The position numbers were made by a program, and so were the translations under genes. This document shows, in pieces, positions 1-5,631 of a stretch of DNA of 7,070 nt. The stretch's first letter is position 1. Each line of letters begins with the position of its first letter. Below the pieces are notes generated by a model. The model was given only the letters and a program-made list of their open reading frames with translations. It had not been told where the DNA came from and did not search any database. Source of the DNA: a bacterium. Lineage in GTDB: Bacteria > Vulcanimicrobiota > Vulcanimicrobiia > Vulcanimicrobiales > SCRA01. The DNA lies in contig JAGWST010000203.1 in the NCBI GenBank assembly GCA_028869325.1, forward strand, positions 1 to 7,070, in the 5' to 3' direction.

Positions 1-168
1 GCCGGGGATTTTGCGGCGCGAGGGGTGGTCATGCGCCGTTTCGAGCCCGCAATCTTGTACGAGCTGGCGCTCTTCCATTCAACGCGTCAGCCGCTGGCGC
101 TGCTTGCAAAGGAGTTCGCGGCGGCGCTCAAGCGCCACGTGCGGCCCTTCCTCAGCGCCGCGCCTTGA
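1..168 (+). CDS. C-terminal fragment of a probable LysR-family transcriptional regulator
   Basis: The frame is open from the first base and stops with TGA at 166-168, giving 55 residues; the start lies outside the window. The visible part reads FAARGVVMRRFEPAILYELA followed by an amphipathic tail (LALLAKEFAAALKRHV). This arrangement, a G-V/I-V-x-R-x-F/L-E-P strand followed by Y-E-L-A-L and a last helix beginning P-L-A-x-L-A-x-x-F, resembles the end of the effector-binding (periplasmic-binding-protein-like) domain of LysR-type regulators. The DNA-binding helix-turn-helix would be upstream and cannot be checked. The gene is on the same strand as the mutase operon and ends 100 nt before it, so it could regulate or be co-transcribed with it, but nothing visible proves either. 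Another overlapping frame at 11-214 is a GC-rich shadow rich in Ser and Arg. Confidence 0.6.
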   Translation, partial: AGDFAARGVVMRRFEPAILYELALFHSTRQPLALLAKEFAAALKRHVRPFLSAAP

Positions 169-268
169 TGCCTCCCGCTGGCTAGCGCCCGGGGAGGGAC
201 GTCAACGAGCTTGAGAAGGCGAGCGGGCGGGTGGAGGATGGGCCCGATCCGGCGAAGGCCAACGCCTC

Positions 269-1870
269 ATGACCACGCCGCGGAACCGGCGCGACCGCGC
301 CGCCAACGACTCCGGAATCCCACTCCAGCCGGTCTTCCACGCCGCCGATGCGGCCTTTGCCGGCCAAGCCGGTGAGCCGGGGGCCTATCCGTACGTCCGC
401 GGCATCCGGCCCGACATGTATCGCGGCCGCCTCTGGACGATGCGGCAGTACGCCGGATTCGGCACGGCGGCGGAGTCCAACGAGCGCTACCGTTACCTGC
501 TGGCGCGGGGGCAGACGGGCCTCTCCGTGGCCTTCGATCTGGTCACGCAGCTGGGTTACGACTCCGACGCGCCACAGGCGCGAGGCGAGGTGGGCAAGGT
601 CGGCGTCGCGATCGACTCCATCGAGGACATGGAGCGGCTCTTTCACGAGATTCCCCTCGATCGCGTCACCGTCTCGATGACGATCAATGCGCCCGCCTCC
701 GTGCTGCTGGCATTCTTCCTTGCGACCGCGCGCAGGCGTGGCATCCCCTTCGAGCGGCTCGGCGGCACCATCCAGAACGACGTGCTCAAAGAGTATGCGG
801 CGCGAGGGACGTACATCTTTCCGCCCCAGCCGGCGATGCGCCTCATCACCGACGTCTTCGCCTACTGCTCGCACGCCGTTCCCAACTGGAACACCATCTC
901 CATCAGCGGTTACCACATTCGTGAAGCGGGATCGACCGCCGTTCAAGAGCTGGCGTTCACGCTCTCCAACGCAAAGGCGTATCTCCGCGCCGCGGTCGAC
1001 GCCGGGCTGGACCCCGATACCGTGGCGCCGCGTCTCTCCTTCTTCTGGAACGCGCACAACGATCTCTTCGAGGAGGTTGCGAAGTTCCGGGCGGCGCGCG
1101 CCGTCTGGGCCCAGATCGCGCGCGAGGAGTTCGGCTGCAAGGATCCGCGCTCGTGGACGCTGCGCTTCCACGCGCAGACGGCCGGCTCGACGCTCACGGC
1201 CCAGGAGCCCGACAACAACGTGGTGCGCGTGACCGTTCAAGCACTGGCCGCCGTGTTGGGCGGCTGTCAATCGCTGCACACCAACGGTCGCGACGAGGCG
1301 CTGGCGCTGCCTACGGCGGAGTCCGCGCGCTTGGCGCTGCGCACGCAGCAGATCGTCGCCTATGAGAGCGGCGCGGCCGACGTGGTGGACCCGCTCGGCG
1401 GCTCCTACTACGTGGAGCATCTCACGGGAGAGCTGGCGGCCCGCGCCCGGACGCTGATCGCCGAGGTCGACGCCTTGGGCGGCAGTGTGCCGGCCATCGA
1501 GTCCGGCTGGATGCAGACGCGCATCTCCGACGCGGCCTACCAGACGCAGCAGCGTATCGAGCAAGGCGAGCAGATCGTGGTGGGCGTCAACGCGTTCGCC
1601 GAGCAGGAGGGTGGGGCGCCCATCCCGCTGCAACGCGTGGAAGATCACGTGGAGCGCGAGCAGGTGGAGCGCCTGCGCGCCTTCCGCGGGCACCGAGACT
1701 CCGCCGCGGTCGGCGAGCACCTCGCGGCCATCCGGCGGGCCGCCTCCGGCACGGAGAACCTGATGCCGCACTTCGTAGCGGCGGCCGATGCCGGTGCGAC
1801 GCTGGGGGAGATCTGCGAGGTTCTGCGCTCCGTCTTCGGCTCGTACAAGCCGCAAGAGGCATATGCCTGA
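269..1870 (+). CDS. mcmA1: Methylmalonyl-CoA mutase, large (catalytic) subunit of the split type
   Basis: This 533-residue protein is the TIM-barrel catalytic part of adenosylcobalamin-dependent methylmalonyl-CoA mutase, which interconverts (R)-methylmalonyl-CoA and succinyl-CoA in the cytoplasm. Family motifs appear in order: SGIPLQPVF (15-23), WTMRQYAGFGTAAESN (56-71), GLSVAFDLVTQLGYDSD (84-100), GTIQNDVLKEY (166-176), SISGYHIREAG (211-221), RLSFFWNAHNDLFEEVAKFRAAR (255-277) and SLHTNGRDEALALPT (335-349). The residues that distinguish acyl-CoA mutases are Tyr61 and Arg179, ten residues after Gln169. They match Tyr89, Arg207 and Gln197 of the Propionibacterium enzyme, so a methylmalonyl rather than isobutyryl or 2-hydroxyisobutyryl substrate is likely. 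The chain ends where the barrel ends, with no C-terminal B12 domain (no DxHxxG), so a separate small subunit is needed and is not in the window. No in-frame start exists between the stop at 212-214 and ATG 269. The ribosome site is weak (GAAGG, about 10 nt upstream). Confidence 0.95.
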   Translation: MTTPRNRRDRAANDSGIPLQPVFHAADAAFAGQAGEPGAYPYVRGIRPDMYRGRLWTMRQYAGFGTAAESNERYRYLLARGQTGLSVAFDLVTQLGYDSDAPQARGEVGKVGVAIDSIEDMERLFHEIPLDRVTVSMTINAPASVLLAFFLATARRRGIPFERLGGTIQNDVLKEYAARGTYIFPPQPAMRLITDVFAYCSHAVPNWNTISISGYHIREAGSTAVQELAFTLSNAKAYLRAAVDAGLDPDTVAPRLSFFWNAHNDLFEEVAKFRAARAVWAQIAREEFGCKDPRSWTLRFHAQTAGSTLTAQEPDNNVVRVTVQALAAVLGGCQSLHTNGRDEALALPTAESARLALRTQQIVAYESGAADVVDPLGGSYYVEHLTGELAARARTLIAEVDALGGSVPAIESGWMQTRISDAAYQTQQRIEQGEQIVVGVNAFAEQEGGAPIPLQRVEDHVEREQVERLRAFRGHRDSAAVGEHLAAIRRAASGTENLMPHFVAAADAGATLGEICEVLRSVFGSYKPQEAYA

Positions 1871-1887
1871 TCCGTAGGAGAGACTCT

Positions 1888-3186
1888 ATGGCCGCCACCC
1901 AATCGAGCGCGCGCGCCGTCGACGACCGGAGGGCCACCGCGCTCGCCATCCTGCGTCTGCTCTTCGGAGAAGAGTTCGCCCAGCGGTTCGCGATCCGTCT
2001 GTGGGACGGCACCGTCATCCACGCGCGCGAGGGAGCGGCCCGCTTCACGCTGGTGGTGAATGCCCCCGAGGCGCTGCGTGCCGCGTTGCTTCCGCCCGAT
2101 CAGCTCGGTGCCGGACGCGCCTTCGTGAACGGCCTGCTCGACTGCGAGGGCGATATCGAGGCGGCGGTCGACCTCTTCGAGCGCACCTTTGGAAGCTTTC
2201 AGATGCGCTCGCTGCCGTCGCTGCTGGCGCTCGTGCTCCGTCTTCCCAAGCCCGAGCATCTGGATCATCTGCGCGAGGCGAACCTGCGCGGCCGCAAGCA
2301 CTCCTTGGCGCGCGATCGCGCCGCGATCGGATTCCACTACGACCAGGCGATCGCGTTCTACCGCTGCTTCCTCGACCGCGAGATGGTCTACTCGTGCGGC
2401 TATTTCGACGACGGCGTAGAGACGCTGGACCAAGCCCAGATGGCGAAGATCGATCACACGCTGCGCAAGCTGCGCCTGCAGGCCGGTGAGCAGCTGCTCG
2501 ACATCGGTTGCGGCTGGGGCGCGCTGGTGGTGCGCGCGGCCGAGCGCTACGGGGCGCGCGTGCTGGGCGTGACCCTCAGCCAGCGCCAGCACGAGGAGGC
2601 AAGCCGGCGCATTGCGCAGGTCGGGATCTCGGCTACCGCACGCGTGGAGCTGCGCGACTACCGCGAGCTTCGCGACGAGCACCCCTTCGACAAGATCGTG
2701 AGCATCGGGATGTTCGAGCACGTCGGCCGCTCGAAGCTGCCGGAGTACTTCTCCACGGCATACTCGCTGCTTCGCCCCGGCGGCCTCTTCCTCAATCATG
2801 GCATCTCCGCGCCGGCCGGCGCGCACATCGGCGCGGGGCGCGCCGGCTTCGTGGAGCGCTTCGTCTTTCCGGACGGCGAGCTGGTACCGATCTCCGAAGC
2901 GCTGGAGATCTCCGAGGAGGCCGGCTTCGAGGTGCGCGACGTGGAGAATCTCCGCGAGCACTACGCGCGCACCTGCCGCGCGTGGGTGGCCAATCTGGAG
3001 CGCAACCGCACGGCGGCGATCGAGGCCGCCGACGAGCGCACCTATCGCATCTGGCGTCTCTACATGGCCGGCAGCGCCCAGGGCTTCGCAACGCGGCGCA
3101 TGGGCATCCACCAGTCGCTGCTCGCCAAGCCGTGCGCGGACGGCAGCGTGGAGCTGCCGCCAACCCGCCGCGACATCTACGCATGA
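1888..3186 (+). CDS. cfa: Cyclopropane-fatty-acid-phospholipid synthase family methyltransferase
   Basis: This 432-residue SAM-dependent enzyme would transfer a methylene (or methyl) group to the double bond of unsaturated acyl chains in membrane phospholipids. An N-terminal domain of about 120 residues precedes the methyltransferase fold. Visible motifs are MVYSCGYF (166-173), the SAM loop LDIGCGWGAL (204-213), GVTLSQRQ (227-234), DYR (257-259), MFEHVG (275-280), FLNHGI (301-306) and LREHYARTCRAW (355-366). Cys170, Glu277, His304 and Tyr359 line up with Cys139, Glu239, His266 and Tyr317 of the E. coli enzyme; the Glu-to-His spacing is 27 in both. Length is normal for the family. A good ribosome site (AGGAG, 1876-1880) lies 7 nt before the ATG. 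The gene begins 17 nt after the mutase and overlaps the epimerase start by 4 nt, so co-transcription is likely. The product could be a cyclopropane or a mid-chain methyl group; sequence alone does not decide. Confidence 0.93.
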   Translation: MAATQSSARAVDDRRATALAILRLLFGEEFAQRFAIRLWDGTVIHAREGAARFTLVVNAPEALRAALLPPDQLGAGRAFVNGLLDCEGDIEAAVDLFERTFGSFQMRSLPSLLALVLRLPKPEHLDHLREANLRGRKHSLARDRAAIGFHYDQAIAFYRCFLDREMVYSCGYFDDGVETLDQAQMAKIDHTLRKLRLQAGEQLLDIGCGWGALVVRAAERYGARVLGVTLSQRQHEEASRRIAQVGISATARVELRDYRELRDEHPFDKIVSIGMFEHVGRSKLPEYFSTAYSLLRPGGLFLNHGISAPAGAHIGAGRAGFVERFVFPDGELVPISEALEISEEAGFEVRDVENLREHYARTCRAWVANLERNRTAAIEAADERTYRIWRLYMAGSAQGFATRRMGIHQSLLAKPCADGSVELPPTRRDIYA

Positions 3187-3635
3187 GCGAGAATCTGAAA
3201 ACCGGGCCGAGTGGCGCGATCGATCACGTGGCGATCGTCGTGCGCGATCTGGAGCGCAGCCTGGAGCTCTATACCAAGACGCTAGGCTTCCGCCAAGCCT
3301 ACCGCGAGATCGTCGCCGATCAGAACGTCGAGGCCGTGGGGCTGCAGGCCGGAGAGAGCGTGATCGAGCTGCTGCGGCCGCTCTCGCAGGACTCGCCGCT
3401 GGTAACGTACCTGGGCGATGCGGAGAGCCGCCTCCACCATACCGCCTATCGCGTCGCCAACATCGCCGCTGAGCTGGCCCGGCTCAGAGATGCCGGCGTG
3501 CGCCTCATCGACGAGCAGCCGCGCCGCGGGGCGCACGGCAACCTCATCGCCTTTCTCCACCCCAAGTCGACGGGCGGCGTGCTGATCGAGCTCTGCCAGT
3601 TCGTGGGCGAGGGAGGCCGGCGGGGCTCCCATTGA
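3183..3635 (+). CDS. mce: Methylmalonyl-CoA epimerase
   Basis: This 150-residue glyoxalase-fold (vicinal oxygen chelate) protein would interconvert (S)- and (R)-methylmalonyl-CoA, feeding the mutase two genes upstream. The first module carries AIDHVAIVVRDLERSLELY (12-30), the second LHHTAYRVANI (84-94), GVRLIDEQPRRGAHGN (105-120), FLHPKSTGGVLIELCQ (124-139). Expected metal ligands are His15, Glu62 (in VIELLRPL), His85 or His86 and Glu136, following the family pattern of one ligand per beta-alpha-beta-beta-beta half-module. Length is typical. The frame stays open far upstream inside the preceding gene, so the start is chosen at ATG 3183-3185, which overlaps the TGA of the synthase (ATGA) and places the first strand directly after it; this suggests translational coupling. 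The 3' end overlaps a promoter-like element for the next transcription unit. Confidence 0.92.
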   Translation: MSENLKTGPSGAIDHVAIVVRDLERSLELYTKTLGFRQAYREIVADQNVEAVGLQAGESVIELLRPLSQDSPLVTYLGDAESRLHHTAYRVANIAAELARLRDAGVRLIDEQPRRGAHGNLIAFLHPKSTGGVLIELCQFVGEGGRRGSH

Positions 3636-3660
3636 CCCACTTGACGCTCCATGTTAGTCT
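3632..3660 (+). promoter_or_regulatory. Probable sigma-70-type promoter for the aro leader
   Basis: TTGACC (3632-3637) is followed after 17 nt by TAGTCT (3655-3660), which is preceded by TG one base away (3652-3653), an extended -10 arrangement. The -35 hexamer matches the consensus at five of six positions; the -10 matches only at its first two and last positions. The predicted transcript start is near 3667, about 4 nt before the leader ORF. A second TTGAC (3641-3645) lies 9 nt downstream in a direct-repeat arrangement; pairing it with GCTAAT (3664-3669) would start transcription inside the leader ORF, so it is less likely. The -35 overlaps the stop codon of mce. Confidence 0.5.
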
Positions 3661-3670
3661 ATGGCTAATC

Positions 3671-3739
3671 ATGTCGAACGCGATCCGCCCCTTTGCCTAC
3701 TGGTATTACTTTATGGACGCCCAGCATCGGAGCGGCTAA
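3671..3739 (+). CDS. Aromatic-rich leader peptide of the DAHP synthase attenuator
   Basis: This is a 22-codon ORF from ATG 3671 to TAA 3737-3739. Codons 8-14 read F-A-Y-W-Y-Y-F: six aromatic residues in seven positions, covering Phe, Tyr and Trp (bases 3692-3712). The rest (MSNAIRP before, MDAQHRSG after) is unremarkable. Such clusters are the hallmark of leader peptides of ribosome-mediated attenuators (trpL, pheL and hisL are classic cases), where shortage of the cognate charged tRNA stalls the ribosome. Here the gene downstream is the first enzyme of the aromatic pathway, and a strong terminator follows 31 nt after the stop codon. Two of the Phe codons are TTT and one Tyr codon is TAT, the AT-rich choices in a GC-rich genome. 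No Shine-Dalgarno site precedes the ATG, which fits a nearly leaderless transcript. The peptide itself probably has no function beyond being translated. Confidence 0.87.
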   Translation: MSNAIRPFAYWYYFMDAQHRSG

Positions 3740-3748
3740 GGATCGCGT
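3678..3748 (+). promoter_or_regulatory. Attenuator 1:2 (pause/anti-antiterminator) helix
   Basis: ACGCGATCC (3678-3686, inside leader codons 3-6) is perfectly complementary to GGATCGCGT (3740-3748, just after the leader stop codon), giving a 9-bp helix that encloses all the aromatic codons. It uses bases 3744-3748, which are also part of the antiterminator. If no ribosome is translating, this helix would block the antiterminator and favour termination. A ribosome stalled on the aromatic codons would cover the 5' arm and open it. The pairing is read directly from sequence; its function is inferred from the trp-type attenuator model. Confidence 0.65.
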
Positions 3749-3782
3749 ATACCCCAAGAGAGACCGTACGCGCCCCCGCTCC
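3729..3782 (+). promoter_or_regulatory. Attenuator 2:3 (antiterminator) structure
   Basis: Two nested perfect helices can form. GGAGCGG (3729-3735) pairs with CCGCTCC (3776-3782), and CGCGTA (3744-3749) pairs with TACGCG (3767-3772), with one further T-G pair at 3750/3766. Together they make a 13-bp interrupted stem with a small internal loop. It would occupy 3767-3782 and so consume the whole 5' arm of the terminator (3771-3780). The 5' arm covers the last three leader codons and the bases after the stop. A ribosome stalled at codons 8-14 would leave it free, while one reaching the stop codon would cover it. Confidence 0.7.
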
Positions 3783-3806
3783 ACAGCGGGGGCGTTCGTT
3801 TTCTCT
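3771..3806 (+). terminator. Intrinsic terminator (attenuator 3:4 hairpin)
   Basis: CGCCCCCGCT (3771-3780) and AGCGGGGGCG (3785-3794) form a perfect 10-bp GC-rich stem with the 4-nt loop CCAC. It is followed by the T-rich run TTCGTTTTCTCT (3795-3806). This is a canonical rho-independent terminator placed between a leader ORF and the start of the DAHP synthase gene, so it should act as a conditional terminator rather than an end-of-operon one. Its 5' arm is shared with the antiterminator at 3729-3782. Confidence 0.9.
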
Positions 3807-3820
3807 CGTCGCCTCATTTT

Positions 3821-3826
3821 GGAGGA
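3821..3826 (+). promoter_or_regulatory. Ribosome binding site of DAHP synthase
   Basis: GGAGGA lies 3-5 nt before ATG 3830 and downstream of the terminator U-tract. It is a strong site and fixes the start of the synthase. The leader ORF upstream has no comparable site. Confidence 0.8.
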
Positions 3827-3829
3827 GTC

Positions 3830-4681
3830 ATGGCTACCGTCACTCCGGTCACCAACGCCCACATCGCCCAGAGCGCCGCCTCATCGCCGTACCAGAGGCT
3901 CGCGTTGGGATTTCACGTGATGGCCGGCCCCTGCAGCATCGAGACGCAGGAACAGATCCGCCAGACCGCGGCTTTCCTGGCCTCACGCGGCGTGAAGATC
4001 CTACGCGGCGGCGCGTTCAAGCCGCGCACGTCGCCGCGCTCCTTCCAGGGCTTGGGAGAGCCGGGGCTGCAGCTTCTGCGCGAGGCGGCGGATGCGCACG
4101 GCATGCTGGCGGTCTCCGAGGTGATGGACGTCGAGGCCGTGCCGCTGGTGGCCGAGTACGTCGACGTCTTCCAAGTCGGCGCGCGCAACATGCAGAACTT
4201 CTCCCTGCTCAAGCGCCTGGCCAAGGAGCGCAAGCCGGTGCTGCTCAAACGCGGCTTGGCCGCGACCGTGGACGAGACGCTCTGCGCGGCCGAGTACATC
4301 CTCCAAGGCAACCCGGAGGTCGTCCTCTGCGAGCGCGGCGTGCGCGGCTTCGAGCCGTTGACCCGCAACATGCTCGATCTCTCCGGCGCCGCATTGCTGC
4401 GCCAGCTCTCTCCGCTTCCGGTGATCGTCGATCTCTCTCACTCCACGGGGCGCACCGATATCGTTGCCCCGCTCGCCGCCGCCTGCGTCGCGCTCGGCGT
4501 CAACGGGATGATGGTAGAGGTCCACCCACGTCCGGCGGAGTCGGTGAGCGATGCGGCGCAGGCCATCTCCTTCGAGCGCTTCGACGAGATCCTCGCCACG
4601 ATGGCGCCGTATCTGGCGGCGCGCGCCGCCGTGGAGGCGGCGCGGCAGCCCGCACCCGAGCTCGTGGAGGCCTGCGGCTGA
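3830..4681 (+). CDS. aroF: 3-deoxy-7-phosphoheptulonate (DAHP) synthase, type I-beta, no regulatory domain
   Basis: This 283-residue cytoplasmic enzyme would condense phosphoenolpyruvate with erythrose 4-phosphate, the committed step of the shikimate pathway. Motifs in order: MAGPCSIET (31-39), LRGGAFKPRTSPRSFQGLG (58-76), FQVGARNMQNFSLL (114-127), VLLKRG (137-142), GNPEVVLCERGVRGFEPLTR (160-179), VIVDLSHSTGR (198-208) and MMVEVHPRPAESVSDAAQ (227-244). Expected metal ligands are Cys35, His204, Glu230 and Asp241; Lys64, Arg66, Lys140 and Arg169 are placed for phosphate and PEP binding. The KPRTSP and CERG motifs place it in the I-beta/KDO8P-synthase-like group. DLSHSTG replaces the commoner DPSHATG. 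Only 30 residues precede the barrel motif, so the N-terminal ferredoxin-like or ACT-type allosteric domain of regulated relatives is absent. Expression is probably controlled by the attenuator directly upstream. It is convergent with panE, with 23 nt between stop codons. The symbol is a family-level label. Confidence 0.95.
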   Translation: MATVTPVTNAHIAQSAASSPYQRLALGFHVMAGPCSIETQEQIRQTAAFLASRGVKILRGGAFKPRTSPRSFQGLGEPGLQLLREAADAHGMLAVSEVMDVEAVPLVAEYVDVFQVGARNMQNFSLLKRLAKERKPVLLKRGLAATVDETLCAAEYILQGNPEVVLCERGVRGFEPLTRNMLDLSGAALLRQLSPLPVIVDLSHSTGRTDIVAPLAAACVALGVNGMMVEVHPRPAESVSDAAQAISFERFDEILATMAPYLAARAAVEAARQPAPELVEACG

Positions 4682-4704
4682 TCCCGCCAAACGCGCAGAG
4701 CGGC

Positions 4705-5631
4705 TCACGATGCCGCGCCGCCCTCAACGTACAGCGCCAGCGCATCGGTGACGAAGCGATTTGCCGGCGTGGGGACGTGCAGCTCCCCTCCCAGGCGCGC
4801 GACGGCGCCGCTCAGCCAGGGTAGCTCCAGGCGATTGCCGCGCTGGAGATCGACGTACATCGAGGCCACCATCTGAGCGGGCAGGGTATCGGCGAAGGCC
4901 AGCCGATCCTCCGCGAAGGCTGGATCCAAATCGACGCCGCGGGCGCGGCCGACGGCGACCGCCTCACGCATGATCTCCAGCATCAGCGCGCGCGAACGCG
5001 GGTTGGCGCGGATGGCGCCGATCTCGTTGCGCATCACGCACGTCGAGGCGCTGAGGCCGACCAAGAAGACGAACTTCTCCCAGATCGCACGCTGCACGCC
5101 GGCGCTGGCCTGAATATCGATGCCGGCCGTCTTGCAGGCCGCCGCGAACGCCTCGACGCGCGGCGAGATGCCGCCGTCGACCTCGCCGATCACCAGCCGC
5201 TGCATGCTCCCCGTGTGGCGGATCACACCCGGCGACTCGATGGCCGCAGCGATGTAACAGACACCTCCGACGACGTGCTCGGCGCCCACGATCGCCGCGA
5301 GCCGCTCCGCGGCATCGACGCCGTTCTGAAACGAGATCACGGTCGTCTGCGGCCCAATCGCCGGCAGCGCCGCGCGCGCGGCCTCTTCGGTGTCCCACAG
5401 CTTGACGGCCAGCAGCACCACATCGCTGATCCCTGCCGTCTCCGGCCGATCCGTTACCTGAACCGGCCGCAGGTAAAGGGGCGCGAGCGCGCTCTCGATG
5501 CGCAGGCCGCCGGCGCGCATCGCCTCGAGGTGCCGCCCGCGCGCCACGAACGTGACGTCGCATCCGGAGGCCGCCAAGCGCGCGCCGAAGTAGCCGCCCA
5601 GGCCGCCGGAGCCCATCACCAGGATCTTCAA
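4705..5631 (-). CDS. panE: 2-dehydropantoate 2-reductase (ketopantoate reductase)
   Basis: This 308-residue enzyme would reduce 2-dehydropantoate to pantoate with NADPH, a step of pantothenate and coenzyme A synthesis. The N-terminal Rossmann loop is GSGGLGGYFG (7-16), followed by LLAVKLWDT (73-81, Lys77 in the substrate-site position), ISFQNGVDAAERL (99-111, Asn103) and a C-terminal helical domain with IWEKFVF (183-189, Lys186, the usual general acid) and NRLELPWLSG (266-275, Glu269). Length matches the family. The start is TTG (5631-5629), needed because the first strand KILVMG lies immediately after it; the later in-frame GTG and ATG would cut that strand. The TTG overlaps the TGA of the upstream oxidoreductase (TTGA), with only a weak purine-rich stretch before it, so translation is probably coupled. 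Other members of this reductase family act on related 2-oxo acids, so the exact substrate is less sure than the fold. Confidence 0.88.
   Translation of the reverse strand: MKILVMGSGGLGGYFGARLAASGCDVTFVARGRHLEAMRAGGLRIESALAPLYLRPVQVTDRPETAGISDVVLLAVKLWDTEEAARAALPAIGPQTTVISFQNGVDAAERLAAIVGAEHVVGGVCYIAAAIESPGVIRHTGSMQRLVIGEVDGGISPRVEAFAAACKTAGIDIQASAGVQRAIWEKFVFLVGLSASTCVMRNEIGAIRANPRSRALMLEIMREAVAVGRARGVDLDPAFAEDRLAFADTLPAQMVASMYVDLQRGNRLELPWLSGAVARLGGELHVPTPANRFVTDALALYVEGGAAS

Noticed and set aside
171..197. Inverted repeat CCTCCC/GGGAGG with inner GCT/AGC after the LysR-like gene
   Set aside because: The stem is short and interrupted and no T-run follows, so it is not a convincing intrinsic terminator.
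211..239. TTGAGA-17-GAGGAT as a promoter for the mutase operon
   Set aside because: The -10 matches only three of six positions and lacks the leading T; such matches are expected by chance.
182..1855. 557-codon open frame on the minus strand opposite the mutase
   Set aside because: It is antisense to a gene with clear family motifs; its composition (many Arg, Gly, His, Leu) is typical of the complementary frame of GC-rich codons, and I see no family motif in it.
1645..3111. 488-codon open frame on the minus strand opposite the cyclopropane synthase
   Set aside because: Same reason: a shadow of GC-rich third positions, lying over two genes whose catalytic residues are all visible on the other strand.
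2508..3182. Upstream extension of the epimerase frame inside cfa
   Set aside because: The extension is Arg- and Ala-rich with no fold signature; the glyoxalase-like sequence begins right after ATG 3183, which has the coupled ATGA position.
3611..3630. GGGAG/CTCCC hairpin at the end of mce
   Set aside because: Only 5 bp plus a mismatch, within coding sequence and without a U-tract; too weak to call a terminator.
4682..4704. Possible bidirectional terminator between the convergent DAHP synthase and panE genes
   Set aside because: Only a 5-bp CTGCG/CGCAG pairing with a long loop can be drawn and there is no T-rich run on either strand.
3661..4824. 387-codon open frame covering the DAHP synthase region in another frame
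   Set aside because: It is Arg-rich without motifs and overlaps the leader ORF, terminator and synthase, each of which has independent support.
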